This document shows positions 17,633 through 25,730 of a stretch of DNA of 64,000 nucleotides, one piece after another. Location: positions 124,001 to 188,000 of the forward strand of contig JANNES010000017.1 of NCBI GenBank assembly GCA_031378845.1, in the 5' to 3' direction. The stretch's first letter is position 1. Each line of letters starts with the position of its first letter. The translations under genes and the position numbers were made by a program. The notes under the pieces are model-generated. The model saw only the letters and a list, made by a program, of their open reading frames with translations, was not told the origin of the DNA and did not search any database. The stretch is from JAJNPS01 sp031378845. Lineage in GTDB: Bacteria > Pseudomonadota > Alphaproteobacteria > Rhodobacterales > Rhodobacteraceae.

Positions 17633-18649
17633 TCAGCGAGCCGCGAAGGTCGCCGCAGTGCTGTCACGCAAGACGAGCTCGAACGGCAGCCGGATCGACG
17701 CGGGGGCCTCGTTCGCAATGATCGACAGCAACAGGCGCATCGCGGTGGCACCCATTTCGGCGCGCGGCTGGCGCACGGTGGTCAATGCCGGAATGTAGGA
17801 CTGCGCGAAATGGATGTCGTCGAATCCCACGACCGAGATGTCGCGCGGCACGATCACTCCGGCGCAATGTGCCGAAGAAATGAAGCCCATCGCCGTCTCG
17901 TCATTGGCGCAAAAGATCGCGGTCGGCTTGACGTCCAAGGCGCGGTAAAGCGCGAACGCGGCGCGCCCGCTTGCGACGCCAAAATCGCCGGGAAGCTCAT
18001 GGTCCTGGCGCCACGTCAGCCCGGCGTCGGCCAGCGCGCGGCGATAGCCGTCAAGCCGCTGGCGTGTCAGGATATTGGTGAGCGGCCCGGTCAGATGCGC
18101 AATCAAGCGGTGCCCTTGCGCGATCAGGTGGCTTACCGCCGCTTGCGCCGCCGCCTCGTTGTCGATCGACACCGCGATTGTCTGCTGATGCGGGCCGACT
18201 TCGGAGATGGTCACAATCGGCCGGATGCCCAAGACGTTCACGTTGGGGATATCAAACCACGCGGCCTGCGGATCGGCCAGCAAAAGCGCGCCATCGGCCC
18301 GCCCGTTCAAGAGGTATCGAACATAGGCATCTTCGCGCGCTTTCACGCGGCCGGTGTCGCCGATCAGCATGGTCAGACCGGCAGCAGATGCTTCTTGCTG
18401 GATGCCCCCGAGGATCTCTGCGAAAAAGGTGTTGCCGATGTCCGGCACCACCACCAGCACGGTGTTCGACCGGCGCTGTCGCAGCGATTGCGCTGCCGCA
18501 TTCAGGGTGTATCCGGTCTGGCGGACGGCCGCGAGCACACGTTCCCGGGTGTTCGGCGCCACCACGTCGGGCAAATGCAGACAACGGCTGACCGTCGCGA
18601 TGGAGACGCCTGCAATCCTGGCGACATCCTCGATGGTCGGGCGGCTCAT
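17633..18649 (-). CDS. LacI-family transcriptional regulator
   Basis: 338 residues. An N-terminal LacI helix-turn-helix (PTIEDVARIAGVSIATVSR) with hinge (TLNAAAQSLRQRRS) is followed by a periplasmic-binding-protein-like sensor domain ending in VVGFDDIHFAQSYIPALTTV. Start ATG 18649 has AAGGAGA just upstream. It diverges from the CUT2 transporter operon. The two palindromes in the intergenic region are its probable operators, so it likely represses the transporter operon and itself until a sugar ligand is bound. Confidence 0.94.
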   Translation of the reverse strand: MSRPTIEDVARIAGVSIATVSRCLHLPDVVAPNTRERVLAAVRQTGYTLNAAAQSLRQRRSNTVLVVVPDIGNTFFAEILGGIQQEASAAGLTMLIGDTGRVKAREDAYVRYLLNGRADGALLLADPQAAWFDIPNVNVLGIRPIVTISEVGPHQQTIAVSIDNEAAAQAAVSHLIAQGHRLIAHLTGPLTNILTRQRLDGYRRALADAGLTWRQDHELPGDFGVASGRAAFALYRALDVKPTAIFCANDETAMGFISSAHCAGVIVPRDISVVGFDDIHFAQSYIPALTTVRQPRAEMGATAMRLLLSIIANEAPASIRLPFELVLRDSTAATFAAR

Positions 18650-18711
18650 TGGCGGCGTCTCCTTCCTGATGTCTGCATTTTTCAGCAGACGCTTTCGCAG
18701 TTTAGGCCAAA

Positions 18712-18725
18712 TGTAAAGCTTTACA
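18712..18725. promoter_or_regulatory. LacI-type operator 1
   Basis: Perfect 14-bp palindrome TGTAAAGCTTTACA. The central CG/GC-flanked form, here AAAGCTTT, is typical of LacI-family operators. It lies 63 nt upstream of the LacI start codon. Confidence 0.75.
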
Positions 18726-18732
18726 GGGTGAA

Positions 18733-18746
18733 TGAAAAGCTTTACA
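18733..18746. promoter_or_regulatory. LacI-type operator 2
   Basis: TGAAAAGCTTTACA differs from operator 1 by a single base. The centre-to-centre distance is 21 bp, two helical turns, so two dimers could bind the same face of the DNA. Confidence 0.75.
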
Positions 18747-18965
18747 TCACGATTTATAGTCATTTTCAAATTCGCGGCGGAAAGAGCGTGTTATGAAGGG
18801 CGACAGTGTCGTCGTCGATTCAATCGGTCGGCATCTTGTCGTCGTCGCCATTCCAACGGCGCGGTTCGAGCCCGCGTTGCCAATAATTTAGAACGTCTCA
18901 ATCCACTTGGGATGCAGAGCCGCAAAGACACTGACCAAAGACAACATTGATCGGGAGGATCAACA

Positions 18966-19991
18966 ATGAAAAGACTGCTATTGGGTACCGCGTCGCTGGC
19001 CATGGCCCTTGGCCTTGCTACGATTGCGCAGGCCGAAGGCTACAAGATCGGCATCTCCAACACCGTGCAAGGCAATGGCTGGCGCGAAGAAATGGTCTGC
19101 GCGATGAAGGCCGAGGCGCTGGCGTCGGGCAAGGTTGAAAGCCTGAACATCGCGCACCGCAACACCGATGCGGCGGGCCAACTCGAGGATATCCGCAACC
19201 TGATCCAGGCGGGCGTCAATGCCATCGTGGTGAACCCGGCCAACGCCGACGGCATCAATGCCGCAATCAAGGAAGCGACCGATGCCGGTATCGTCGTGGT
19301 CGCCGTTGACCAGGCCGTGACCGAACCTTCGGCCTACATCCTGTCGAACAACCAGACGCAATACGCCTATCTGGGTGCCAAATGGCTGTTCGAGACGATG
19401 GGCGGCAAGGGGGCTGTGGTCTATATGCGCGGCGCTGCCGGTGCAGGGGCCGACAATGACCGCGACGTCGGTTTCAAAAAGGCCATGGCCGAATATCCCG
19501 ACATCACCATCGCGCAAGAGGTGTTTACCGGCTGGCAGCAAGACCAGGGCAAGCAGCAGATCAACGACATCATCGCGGCAGGTGTGCCGTTCCAGGGGGT
19601 CTGGACTTCGGGGATCGACAACGTGATCGTGGATGCCTTCACCGAGTCCGGCACGCCCTTGGTGCCGATCGTCGGCGCCGATAACGCGGGCTTTGTCGGT
19701 CAGCTGACATCTGTCGACGGTCTGGTTGGCGCTGCTGTCACCAACCCAGGCTCGGTCGGCGGCGCGGGCGTGGCACTTGCCATCCAGATCCTCGATGGCA
19801 AGATGCCAGCCGAAAAGACCGTTCTGGTTGATCCCGTCGTCTGGGCCAACAACACAGATGAGGGCAAGGCCCTGATCGCGGCTGGCCAAAACCCGAGCCT
19901 GTCACCCGAATGGCCGGTTTCCGTCTCGATCCCCGGCTGGACCACCTATTCGATGGACCAGATCATCGCCTGCAAAGGCCCGGGGGAATAG
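18966..19991 (+). CDS. CUT2-family sugar ABC transporter, substrate-binding protein
   Basis: 341 residues. A periplasmic binding protein of the ribose/inositol type. A Sec signal peptide (MKRLLLGTASLAMALGLATIAQA) is followed by a type I periplasmic-binding fold with the hallmark VNPANADGINAAIKEATDAG and VVAVDQ. GGGAGG lies 8 nt upstream of ATG 18966. It is the first gene of the LacI-controlled operon and is separated from the ATPase gene by a hairpin. The sugar cannot be named from sequence; the neighbouring dehydrogenases suggest a polyol, inositol or glycoside. Confidence 0.93.
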   Translation: MKRLLLGTASLAMALGLATIAQAEGYKIGISNTVQGNGWREEMVCAMKAEALASGKVESLNIAHRNTDAAGQLEDIRNLIQAGVNAIVVNPANADGINAAIKEATDAGIVVVAVDQAVTEPSAYILSNNQTQYAYLGAKWLFETMGGKGAVVYMRGAAGAGADNDRDVGFKKAMAEYPDITIAQEVFTGWQQDQGKQQINDIIAAGVPFQGVWTSGIDNVIVDAFTESGTPLVPIVGADNAGFVGQLTSVDGLVGAAVTNPGSVGGAGVALAIQILDGKMPAEKTVLVDPVVWANNTDEGKALIAAGQNPSLSPEWPVSVSIPGWTTYSMDQIIACKGPGE

Positions 19992-20013
19992 CACTCTTCA
20001 GGTCAAACTGATC

Positions 20014-20037
20014 GGCTCCCGGCATTGTCCGGGGGCC
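20014..20037 (+). terminator. Intercistronic hairpin between binding-protein and ATPase genes
   Basis: GGCTCCCGG-CATTGT-CCGGGGGCC forms a 9-bp stem with one G-U pair and can be extended by three more pairs. There is no T-tract. Such hairpins between binding-protein and ATPase genes usually slow 3' decay or cause partial termination, so more binding protein is made than ATPase. Confidence 0.55.
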
Positions 20038-20075
20038 GGTCTCCTGTGCCATTATTGACCAAAGCAGAAGCCCCC

Positions 20076-21581
20076 ATGACCGATGCTGCGTCGCAAACGC
20101 CCATTCTGGACGCACAAGGCGTGTCAAAACGTTTCGGGGCGGTTGTTGCCTTGCGCGACGCGTCACTGCACGTGAACCGCGGTCAGATCGTGGCCCTGAT
20201 GGGCGCAAACGGCGCAGGCAAATCGACATTCGTCAAAATCCTGACCGGGGCGCTGAAACCCGATGGTGGCCATGTGCGGATCAAGGGTCGTGACAGCAAT
20301 GTGGGCTCGCCCGCTGCGGCGCGACGCTCCGGACTTGTGCCGGTCTATCAAGAACCCTCGCTGATCCCGGATCTGGATGTTGGCGACAACTTGCGCCTTG
20401 CCAACACGCCGGTGGCGCCTTTCCGCCATTGGGTCGCGGAGCTGGGCATCACCGATTTGCGGATGGATGACGTCATCGGCAACCTGCCGTTGGCCACCTT
20501 GCGCATCCTAGACCTGGCGCGTGCCTTGGCGGCCGCACCGGATGTGTTGCTATTGGACGAGATGACCGCCGCCTTGCCGACGGATCTTGTCGACCGCGTC
20601 ATGACCGTCATTCGCGCACAAGCCAATGACGGGCGGGCGGTCATCTATATCTCTCACCGGTTCACCGAAATTGCCCGGATCTGTGACCGTGCCACCGTTC
20701 TGCGCGATGGGACAACAGTCGGCGATCTGGCCATCGAGCCCGGCATCGAAGAGCGGATTGTCGAGATGATGCTGGGCAAGGATGTCGCCACGGACGCGCG
20801 CGCGGCACGCATCGACAAGCGCGCGACCAGCGCGGACGCGCCTGCACGCCTCTGCGTCCGGGGATTGAAGGCCGGGAGCCGTCTGTCGGATGTCTCGTTT
20901 GAACTGCGGCGCGGCGAGGTCTTGGGCGTCGTGGCGCTGGAAGGTCAAGGACAGGACGAGTTGTTCGACGTGCTCGCGGGCAATCGGCGCGCCACCTCGG
21001 GCAGCATCGAGGTGGATGGCCGTCTGGCGAGCTTTGCCCACCCTGCTGACGCGATTGCGGCAGGCCTGACGCTGGTCCCCGGCGACCGCGCCCAAGCTTT
21101 GCTGATGCCGCGGTCGGTCCGCGAGAACATTGCCCTGCCGCTTTTGGCGCGTGTGGCCAACTGGGGTGCAATCGCGATGCGCGATGAAGCCGCGCGCGTG
21201 ACAGCCGCCATCGAGCGATTGCAAATCGATACGCGGGCGCAAGGAGAGTGCCGGCGTCTGTCGGGCGGCAATCAGCAAAAGGTGACGATTGCCCGCTGGA
21301 TTGCACGCGGGGTGCAAACGCTCTTGTTGTTCGATCCCACGCGCGGGATCGACATCCGCACCAAACGCCAGATCTATGCGCTTGTCCGCGATCTGGCCGA
21401 TCAGGGGGCGGCGGTCTTGTACTATACCTCCGAGTTGGCCGAGGTGCGGTTGGCCTGCGACCGGGCCGTGGTGATCTTTAATGGCCGGGTTGTCGATGTG
21501 ATCGATGCGGCAGATGCAGATGAACCAAATCTGATGCGGGCTGCCTATGGTCTTACAACGACTGCGGAGCGCATCGCATGA
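20076..21581 (+). CDS. CUT2 sugar ABC transporter, tandem ATP-binding protein (RbsA-like)
   Basis: About 501 residues with two fused ATPase domains, as in RbsA. Domain 1 has a good Walker A (GANGAGKST) but an unusual signature segment NLPLATLRI and Walker B LLLDEMTAALP, where family members usually have LSIGEQQ-like and DEPTAAL-like sequences. Domain 2 has the degenerate Walker A (ALEGQGQDE) usual in this family and a good signature RLSGGNQQK. ATG 20076 was chosen to match the family N-terminus. The stop overlaps the next start as ATGA (21578-21581). It powers import through the two permeases that follow. Confidence 0.93.
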   Translation: MTDAASQTPILDAQGVSKRFGAVVALRDASLHVNRGQIVALMGANGAGKSTFVKILTGALKPDGGHVRIKGRDSNVGSPAAARRSGLVPVYQEPSLIPDLDVGDNLRLANTPVAPFRHWVAELGITDLRMDDVIGNLPLATLRILDLARALAAAPDVLLLDEMTAALPTDLVDRVMTVIRAQANDGRAVIYISHRFTEIARICDRATVLRDGTTVGDLAIEPGIEERIVEMMLGKDVATDARAARIDKRATSADAPARLCVRGLKAGSRLSDVSFELRRGEVLGVVALEGQGQDELFDVLAGNRRATSGSIEVDGRLASFAHPADAIAAGLTLVPGDRAQALLMPRSVRENIALPLLARVANWGAIAMRDEAARVTAAIERLQIDTRAQGECRRLSGGNQQKVTIARWIARGVQTLLLFDPTRGIDIRTKRQIYALVRDLADQGAAVLYYTSELAEVRLACDRAVVIFNGRVVDVIDAADADEPNLMRAAYGLTTTAERIA

Positions 21582-22552
21582 TGCGCATATTGTCCAACAA
21601 TGGCTGGACCGTTGGCCTTGCTGCATTGCTGGTGCTGCTGTTGGTCACAACCAAGATGATCCAGCCGGATTTCGGTGTATCCGGGCTCGATTCCGTCGCG
21701 CGCGCGGCGCTGCCCTTTGCCTTGGCGACCGTCGGAATGGCGATCGTCGTGATCGCAGGTGGCATTGACCTTTCGATTGCCGCGATGATGTCCGTGGCAA
21801 GCGTCACGGGTGCGGTCTTGATGCATGGTGCAACAGACGGGCAATCCGCGCTGGCGGTGGGCGCCGTTCTCGCGGTGGGCCTCGGGATGGGCGCGATAAA
21901 TGGCGCCTTGATCGTCCTGACGCGGGTGCCCGACATCGTGGTCACGCTGGCCATGCTGTTTGTCTGGCAGGGCGTGGCCCTGTTGATCCTGAACGCGCCC
22001 GGAGGTGGTGCGGCCCTATGGCTTCGCGCCCTGATCGTGGGTGGCGTGACCCTGCCGGGCGTTCCCGATGCGCTGACCGAATGGTTGCCCAAGGGCGTCG
22101 TCTTTCTGGCAGTTTGCGTGGCAATTGTCTGGGTCCCTGTCCGCCGCTCAAAGCTGGCGCTGATGTTCTATGCTATCGGTTCGGACCCGCTTGCGGCATT
22201 TCGCTCTGGCGTTCCCGTTGGGCGCACGCGGATCGCAGCCTATGCCATCTGTGGCCTCTTTGCGGCGCTCGGTGGTCTGGCGGTTACGATGAGCACCGGC
22301 ATCGGAGAACCGATCCCCGGCCCTTATCTCTTGGCCTCGGTGGCGGCAGTCGTGCTTGGCGGTGTGGTCTTGGGCGGCGGACGCGGCGGCATCATCGGGC
22401 CCATCCTCGCGGTGTTCGTGCTGCGGCTGGTGCGCCTCGATCTGACGTTGCTGTCGGTGGACCCCAATGTGGCGGCCATCGTCGAGGGTAGCATCATGGT
22501 CGTGGTCGTGATGTTTGGCGGCTTGCTTGCAATGCGGGGACGCAAGACATGA
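21578..22552 (+). CDS. CUT2 sugar ABC transporter permease 1
   Basis: 324 residues with about eight to ten hydrophobic helices and the BPD_transp_2 pattern (VVIAGGIDLSIAAMMSVASV near the N-terminus, AVVLGGVVLGGGRGGIIGP near the C-terminus). It pairs with permease 2 to form a heterodimeric channel. Both ends overlap neighbouring genes by 4 nt as ATGA, so the operon is translationally coupled. Confidence 0.94.
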   Translation: MMRILSNNGWTVGLAALLVLLLVTTKMIQPDFGVSGLDSVARAALPFALATVGMAIVVIAGGIDLSIAAMMSVASVTGAVLMHGATDGQSALAVGAVLAVGLGMGAINGALIVLTRVPDIVVTLAMLFVWQGVALLILNAPGGGAALWLRALIVGGVTLPGVPDALTEWLPKGVVFLAVCVAIVWVPVRRSKLALMFYAIGSDPLAAFRSGVPVGRTRIAAYAICGLFAALGGLAVTMSTGIGEPIPGPYLLASVAAVVLGGVVLGGGRGGIIGPILAVFVLRLVRLDLTLLSVDPNVAAIVEGSIMVVVVMFGGLLAMRGRKT

Positions 22553-23526
22553 CAATGGCCGCCGACACCCCCAATGTCCTGAGCCGTCTTGGCCGGCTGA
22601 TGGTCGACCGACCGTTGATCCCGTTGATCGGGCTGCTGGTGGGTCTGATCGCGGTGCTGGAGATCATGCAACCCGGCATCGTCAATGCGCGCTGGCTGGG
22701 CAACACGATCAAGTTCGCGATCCCCTTGGCGATGCTGGCGGCCTGCCAGACATTGACCATGCTGACCGGCGGAATTGATCTTTCTGCCGGCACGGTGGCC
22801 ACCATCACCGCCTTTGTCACAGCTACCTTGGCCCCCCTTCTGGGCGTTTCGGAGGCGGTGACGATCGCCTTCGCGTGCGCGCTGCTCGCGGGCCTTGTGA
22901 ACGGATTTGGCGTCGCAATCTGCCGCGTGCATCCCTTGATCATGACGCTTGGCACCGGGTTGATCGCCACCGGGTGCCTTTTGGTCTACCAGCGCTTCGT
23001 CATTTCGACCGGCACGCTGATCCCGGAAAGCCTGGTCTGGCTGGGCACCGGGCGGACATGGGGGCTGCCCAACGGGCTGGTGCTCTTTGTGCCCTTTGCG
23101 GTGCTGATCATCTGGGCACAAAAGCGCACGGGCTTTGGGCGGCTGCTTTATGCCATCGGTTCGAACGAAACCGCAGCGCGGCTTTCGGGGGTGCGGGTCT
23201 GGCAGGTGCATCTGGCCCTTTACGCGTTGTCGGGGATGATTGCGGGGCTGACCGGGCTTTTGTACCTCGGCCTTGTCAAAACGGCGTCCCTGTCGCTCGC
23301 GCTGCCACTGGACCTGCCATCGGTCGCTGCCGCCGTTGTCGGCGGCACGTCGATCTTTGGCGGGCGCGGCGGCTATGGTGGCACCATCATCGGTGCGCTG
23401 ATCCTGACGGTTCTGGCGACGATGCTCACGCTGTTGCAGATGCCCGAAGGTGGGCGGCGTATCCTGTTCGGGTTGATCATTCTGGCGGTGACCGCGCTTT
23501 ACATCCGCCTGACGGACCGCAGCTAA
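22549..23526 (+). CDS. CUT2 sugar ABC transporter permease 2
   Basis: 325 residues, a second BPD_transp_2 membrane protein with TMLTGGIDLSAGTVATI and AVVGGTSIFGGRGGYGGT. Its sequence clearly differs from permease 1, so the transporter has two different membrane subunits, unlike the RbsC homodimer of E. coli. It overlaps permease 1 by 4 nt and is followed after 11 nt by the first of three dehydrogenase genes. Confidence 0.94.
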   Translation: MTMAADTPNVLSRLGRLMVDRPLIPLIGLLVGLIAVLEIMQPGIVNARWLGNTIKFAIPLAMLAACQTLTMLTGGIDLSAGTVATITAFVTATLAPLLGVSEAVTIAFACALLAGLVNGFGVAICRVHPLIMTLGTGLIATGCLLVYQRFVISTGTLIPESLVWLGTGRTWGLPNGLVLFVPFAVLIIWAQKRTGFGRLLYAIGSNETAARLSGVRVWQVHLALYALSGMIAGLTGLLYLGLVKTASLSLALPLDLPSVAAAVVGGTSIFGGRGGYGGTIIGALILTVLATMLTLLQMPEGGRRILFGLIILAVTALYIRLTDRS

Positions 23527-23537
23527 GGGAGGCACAA

Positions 23538-24614
23538 ATGGCCAAGCATCGCATCGTCGGCATCAGCTTTGATCACATGCACATGGGCGACCTCTTGCGC
23601 CTTGTGCAGGACCATCCGGATGCAGAAATCGCAGGTATTTTTGACCCTGACCCGGCAAGAATGGCCCGATCCATTGCAAATTTCAACATTTCTTCGGATC
23701 GCGTCTTTACCGATTTCGAGGCTTGCATGTCCGCCACCAAGTCCGACCTTGCGATCCTTTGCGCGGCAACCGCCGATCACGCCCGCTATACCGAACGGCT
23801 GGCTGCATACGGCGTGCATGTCTTTGTCGAAAAACCCTTTGCGGCATCCGTCGCCGATGCCCGCGCCATGATCGCGGCAATGGAACCGACGGGCAAGCTT
23901 TTGGCGATCAACTGGCCGCTGGCTTGGGTGCCGTCCCATGTCACCGCCAAGCGGCTGATTGATCAAGGCTTGATCGGCGATCTGACCGAGGTGCATTTCT
24001 ACGACGGCAACCGCGGCCCGCTGTATCACCTCGCCGACAAGGTGGAGGTTTCCCCCGAAGCGGTCGAGGCACAGAAATCCGGCTCGTGGTGGTACAAACG
24101 CAGCGCGGGCGGGGGCAGTCTGCTGGATTATCTGGGCTACGGCGCGACGCTCGGCACCTGGTACATGAACGGCAAGGCCCCGCTGGAGGTCACCTCGACC
24201 ATCGACCAGACACCGGGGATCGAGGTTGACCAGCATTCGATCACCGTGTGTCGCTATGATCGGGGCCTGAGCAAGATGGAGACGCGCTGGGGCACCTTTA
24301 CCGACCCCTGGACGATCCAGCCGCAACCCCATTGCGGCTTTGTCTTTGTCGGCACCGATGGCACGATCCAGAGCCGCGATTATGGCGACCACGTCATGGT
24401 ACAGACCCGCGCGCGACCTGAACCGCATCCCATTGTGGCAGATCCGCTGCCCGTTGGGCGGCGCAATGCGATCGAATATGTCTTGGGATGCATCGACCGA
24501 GATGAACCCATCACGGGCCCGCTTGACCCCGAGGTCAGCCTCCTCGGCCAGCGCATCGTCGATACTGCCGCGCAATCCGCCCGCGAAAAACGTACCCTGG
24601 CGCTGATCCGATGA
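23538..24614 (+). CDS. Gfo/Idh/MocA-family oxidoreductase 2 (atypical nucleotide loop)
   Basis: 358 residues. A Rossmann domain plus C-terminal alpha/beta domain of the Gfo/Idh type with the motif VEKPFAAS. The N-terminal loop reads VGISFDHMHMGDLL in place of the usual GxGxxG, so the dinucleotide may bind differently, or this may be a subfamily with another role. GGGAGG precedes ATG 23538. The protein has two notable aromatic patches, GSWWYKRSAGGGS and LGTWYMNG. The stop overlaps the next start as ATGA. Confidence 0.9.
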   Translation: MAKHRIVGISFDHMHMGDLLRLVQDHPDAEIAGIFDPDPARMARSIANFNISSDRVFTDFEACMSATKSDLAILCAATADHARYTERLAAYGVHVFVEKPFAASVADARAMIAAMEPTGKLLAINWPLAWVPSHVTAKRLIDQGLIGDLTEVHFYDGNRGPLYHLADKVEVSPEAVEAQKSGSWWYKRSAGGGSLLDYLGYGATLGTWYMNGKAPLEVTSTIDQTPGIEVDQHSITVCRYDRGLSKMETRWGTFTDPWTIQPQPHCGFVFVGTDGTIQSRDYGDHVMVQTRARPEPHPIVADPLPVGRRNAIEYVLGCIDRDEPITGPLDPEVSLLGQRIVDTAAQSAREKRTLALIR

Positions 24615-25720
24615 GCGACCCCGACGCCGATACCTATGCGCTGAAGTCCACCACGCCTGACACGGTTGCAGCCCCGGACCTGCCTTACTGCCCCCCCGCC
24701 CCGCGCCTGTATCGCCCGCGCATCGGTGTCATCGGCGCGGGCGGCATTGCTGGCGCACATCTGGACGCCTATCGGACCGCAGGCTGGGAGGTGGGCGCAA
24801 TCTGTAACCGCTCACGCGCCAAGGCCGAGGCCCGCGCGCAAGAGTTTGCCCCTCAGGCCCGCGTCACTGACCGCTATGAGGACATTCTTTCCGACCCCGC
24901 CATCGACGTGGTTGACATCACCCCGCACCCCGCCGAACGGATGCCGATCATCGAGGCGGCGTTGAAGGCAGGCAAACATGTCCTGTCGCAAAAGCCCTTT
25001 GTTCTCGATCTCGCCGAGGGCGCCCGGCTGGTTCGGCTTGCGCGTGACAACGGCGTCAAGCTGGCCGTCAACCAAAACGGCCGCTGGGCCCCGCATCTTG
25101 CTTACATGCGCGAGGCGGTGCGCGCGGGCCTGATCGGCGATGTCCTTTCGGTGCATGTGTCGATCCACTGGAACCATGGCTGGATCGCGGGCACACCCTT
25201 TGAGCGGATCCAGGATCTGATCTTGTATGATTTCGGCATCCACTGGTTCGACTTCGTGGCCAGCATCACCGGCGACCGGGTACAGTCCGTCTTTGCAATG
25301 GCTGGCACGGCGCGTGGACAGCGGGCCGCCGTCCCGCTGATGGCGCAGGCGCTGGTCAGGATGGAGGGGGGACAAGCCTCGCTGGTCTTTGACGGGGGTG
25401 CGCCGCATGGCCCGCGCGATACGACCTATATCGCAGGCACCATGGGCAGCCTTGTGAGTGACGGCCCCGATCTTGGCGCGCAATCCGTGACCCTGACCAC
25501 AGCAGAAGGCCGCGCCTATCCCAAGCTGGACGGCACTTGGTTCAATGATGGATTTCGCGGGGCCATGGGCGCGCTGCTGGTGGCCATCGAGGACAATACC
25601 CAGCCCGCCAATGGTGCGGCTGAAAATCTGCACAGCCTTGCGTTGGCCTTTGCCGCGATCCAGTCGCGCCGGACCGGACAAGAAGTGGCAATCGGCGCGG
25701 CCACGCGGCTGGAGCTTTAG
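24611..25720 (+). CDS. Gfo/Idh/MocA-family oxidoreductase 3 (QKP variant)
   Basis: 369 residues. A normal Rossmann loop GVIGAGGIAGAHL follows a proline-rich N-terminal extension of about 35 residues. The conserved EKP motif, which places nicotinamide and substrate, reads SQKPFVLD. A candidate catalytic histidine is in DFGIHWFDF. It overlaps gene 2 by 4 nt and precedes gene 4 by 10 nt. Three Gfo/Idh genes in a row suggest successive oxidation/reduction steps or hetero-oligomers; substrates are unknown. Confidence 0.9.
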   Translation: MSDPDADTYALKSTTPDTVAAPDLPYCPPAPRLYRPRIGVIGAGGIAGAHLDAYRTAGWEVGAICNRSRAKAEARAQEFAPQARVTDRYEDILSDPAIDVVDITPHPAERMPIIEAALKAGKHVLSQKPFVLDLAEGARLVRLARDNGVKLAVNQNGRWAPHLAYMREAVRAGLIGDVLSVHVSIHWNHGWIAGTPFERIQDLILYDFGIHWFDFVASITGDRVQSVFAMAGTARGQRAAVPLMAQALVRMEGGQASLVFDGGAPHGPRDTTYIAGTMGSLVSDGPDLGAQSVTLTTAEGRAYPKLDGTWFNDGFRGAMGALLVAIEDNTQPANGAAENLHSLALAFAAIQSRRTGQEVAIGAATRLEL

Positions 25721-25730
25721 GAAGGCAAAG

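Larger units (their letters stand above)
18650..18965. promoter_or_regulatory. 316-nt regulatory region between the LacI gene and the CUT2 transporter
   Basis: Non-coding divergent region. Its LacI-proximal part is AT-rich and holds two tandem palindromes (separate entries). The part nearer the transporter gene (18770-18965) has no other recognisable site apart from the GGGAGG ribosome-binding site at 18953-18958. The long leader leaves room for an untranslated mRNA segment. Confidence 0.7.

Noticed and set aside
18947..19138. A TTG-started frame overlapping the start of the sugar-binding protein
   Set aside because: The signal peptide and good ribosome-binding site belong to the ATG 18966 frame.
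22324..23535. A 403-codon minus-strand frame opposite the permease genes
   Set aside because: It is charged and low in complexity (Arg/Gln/Asp/His-rich), antisense to clear membrane proteins, and has no recognisable domain.
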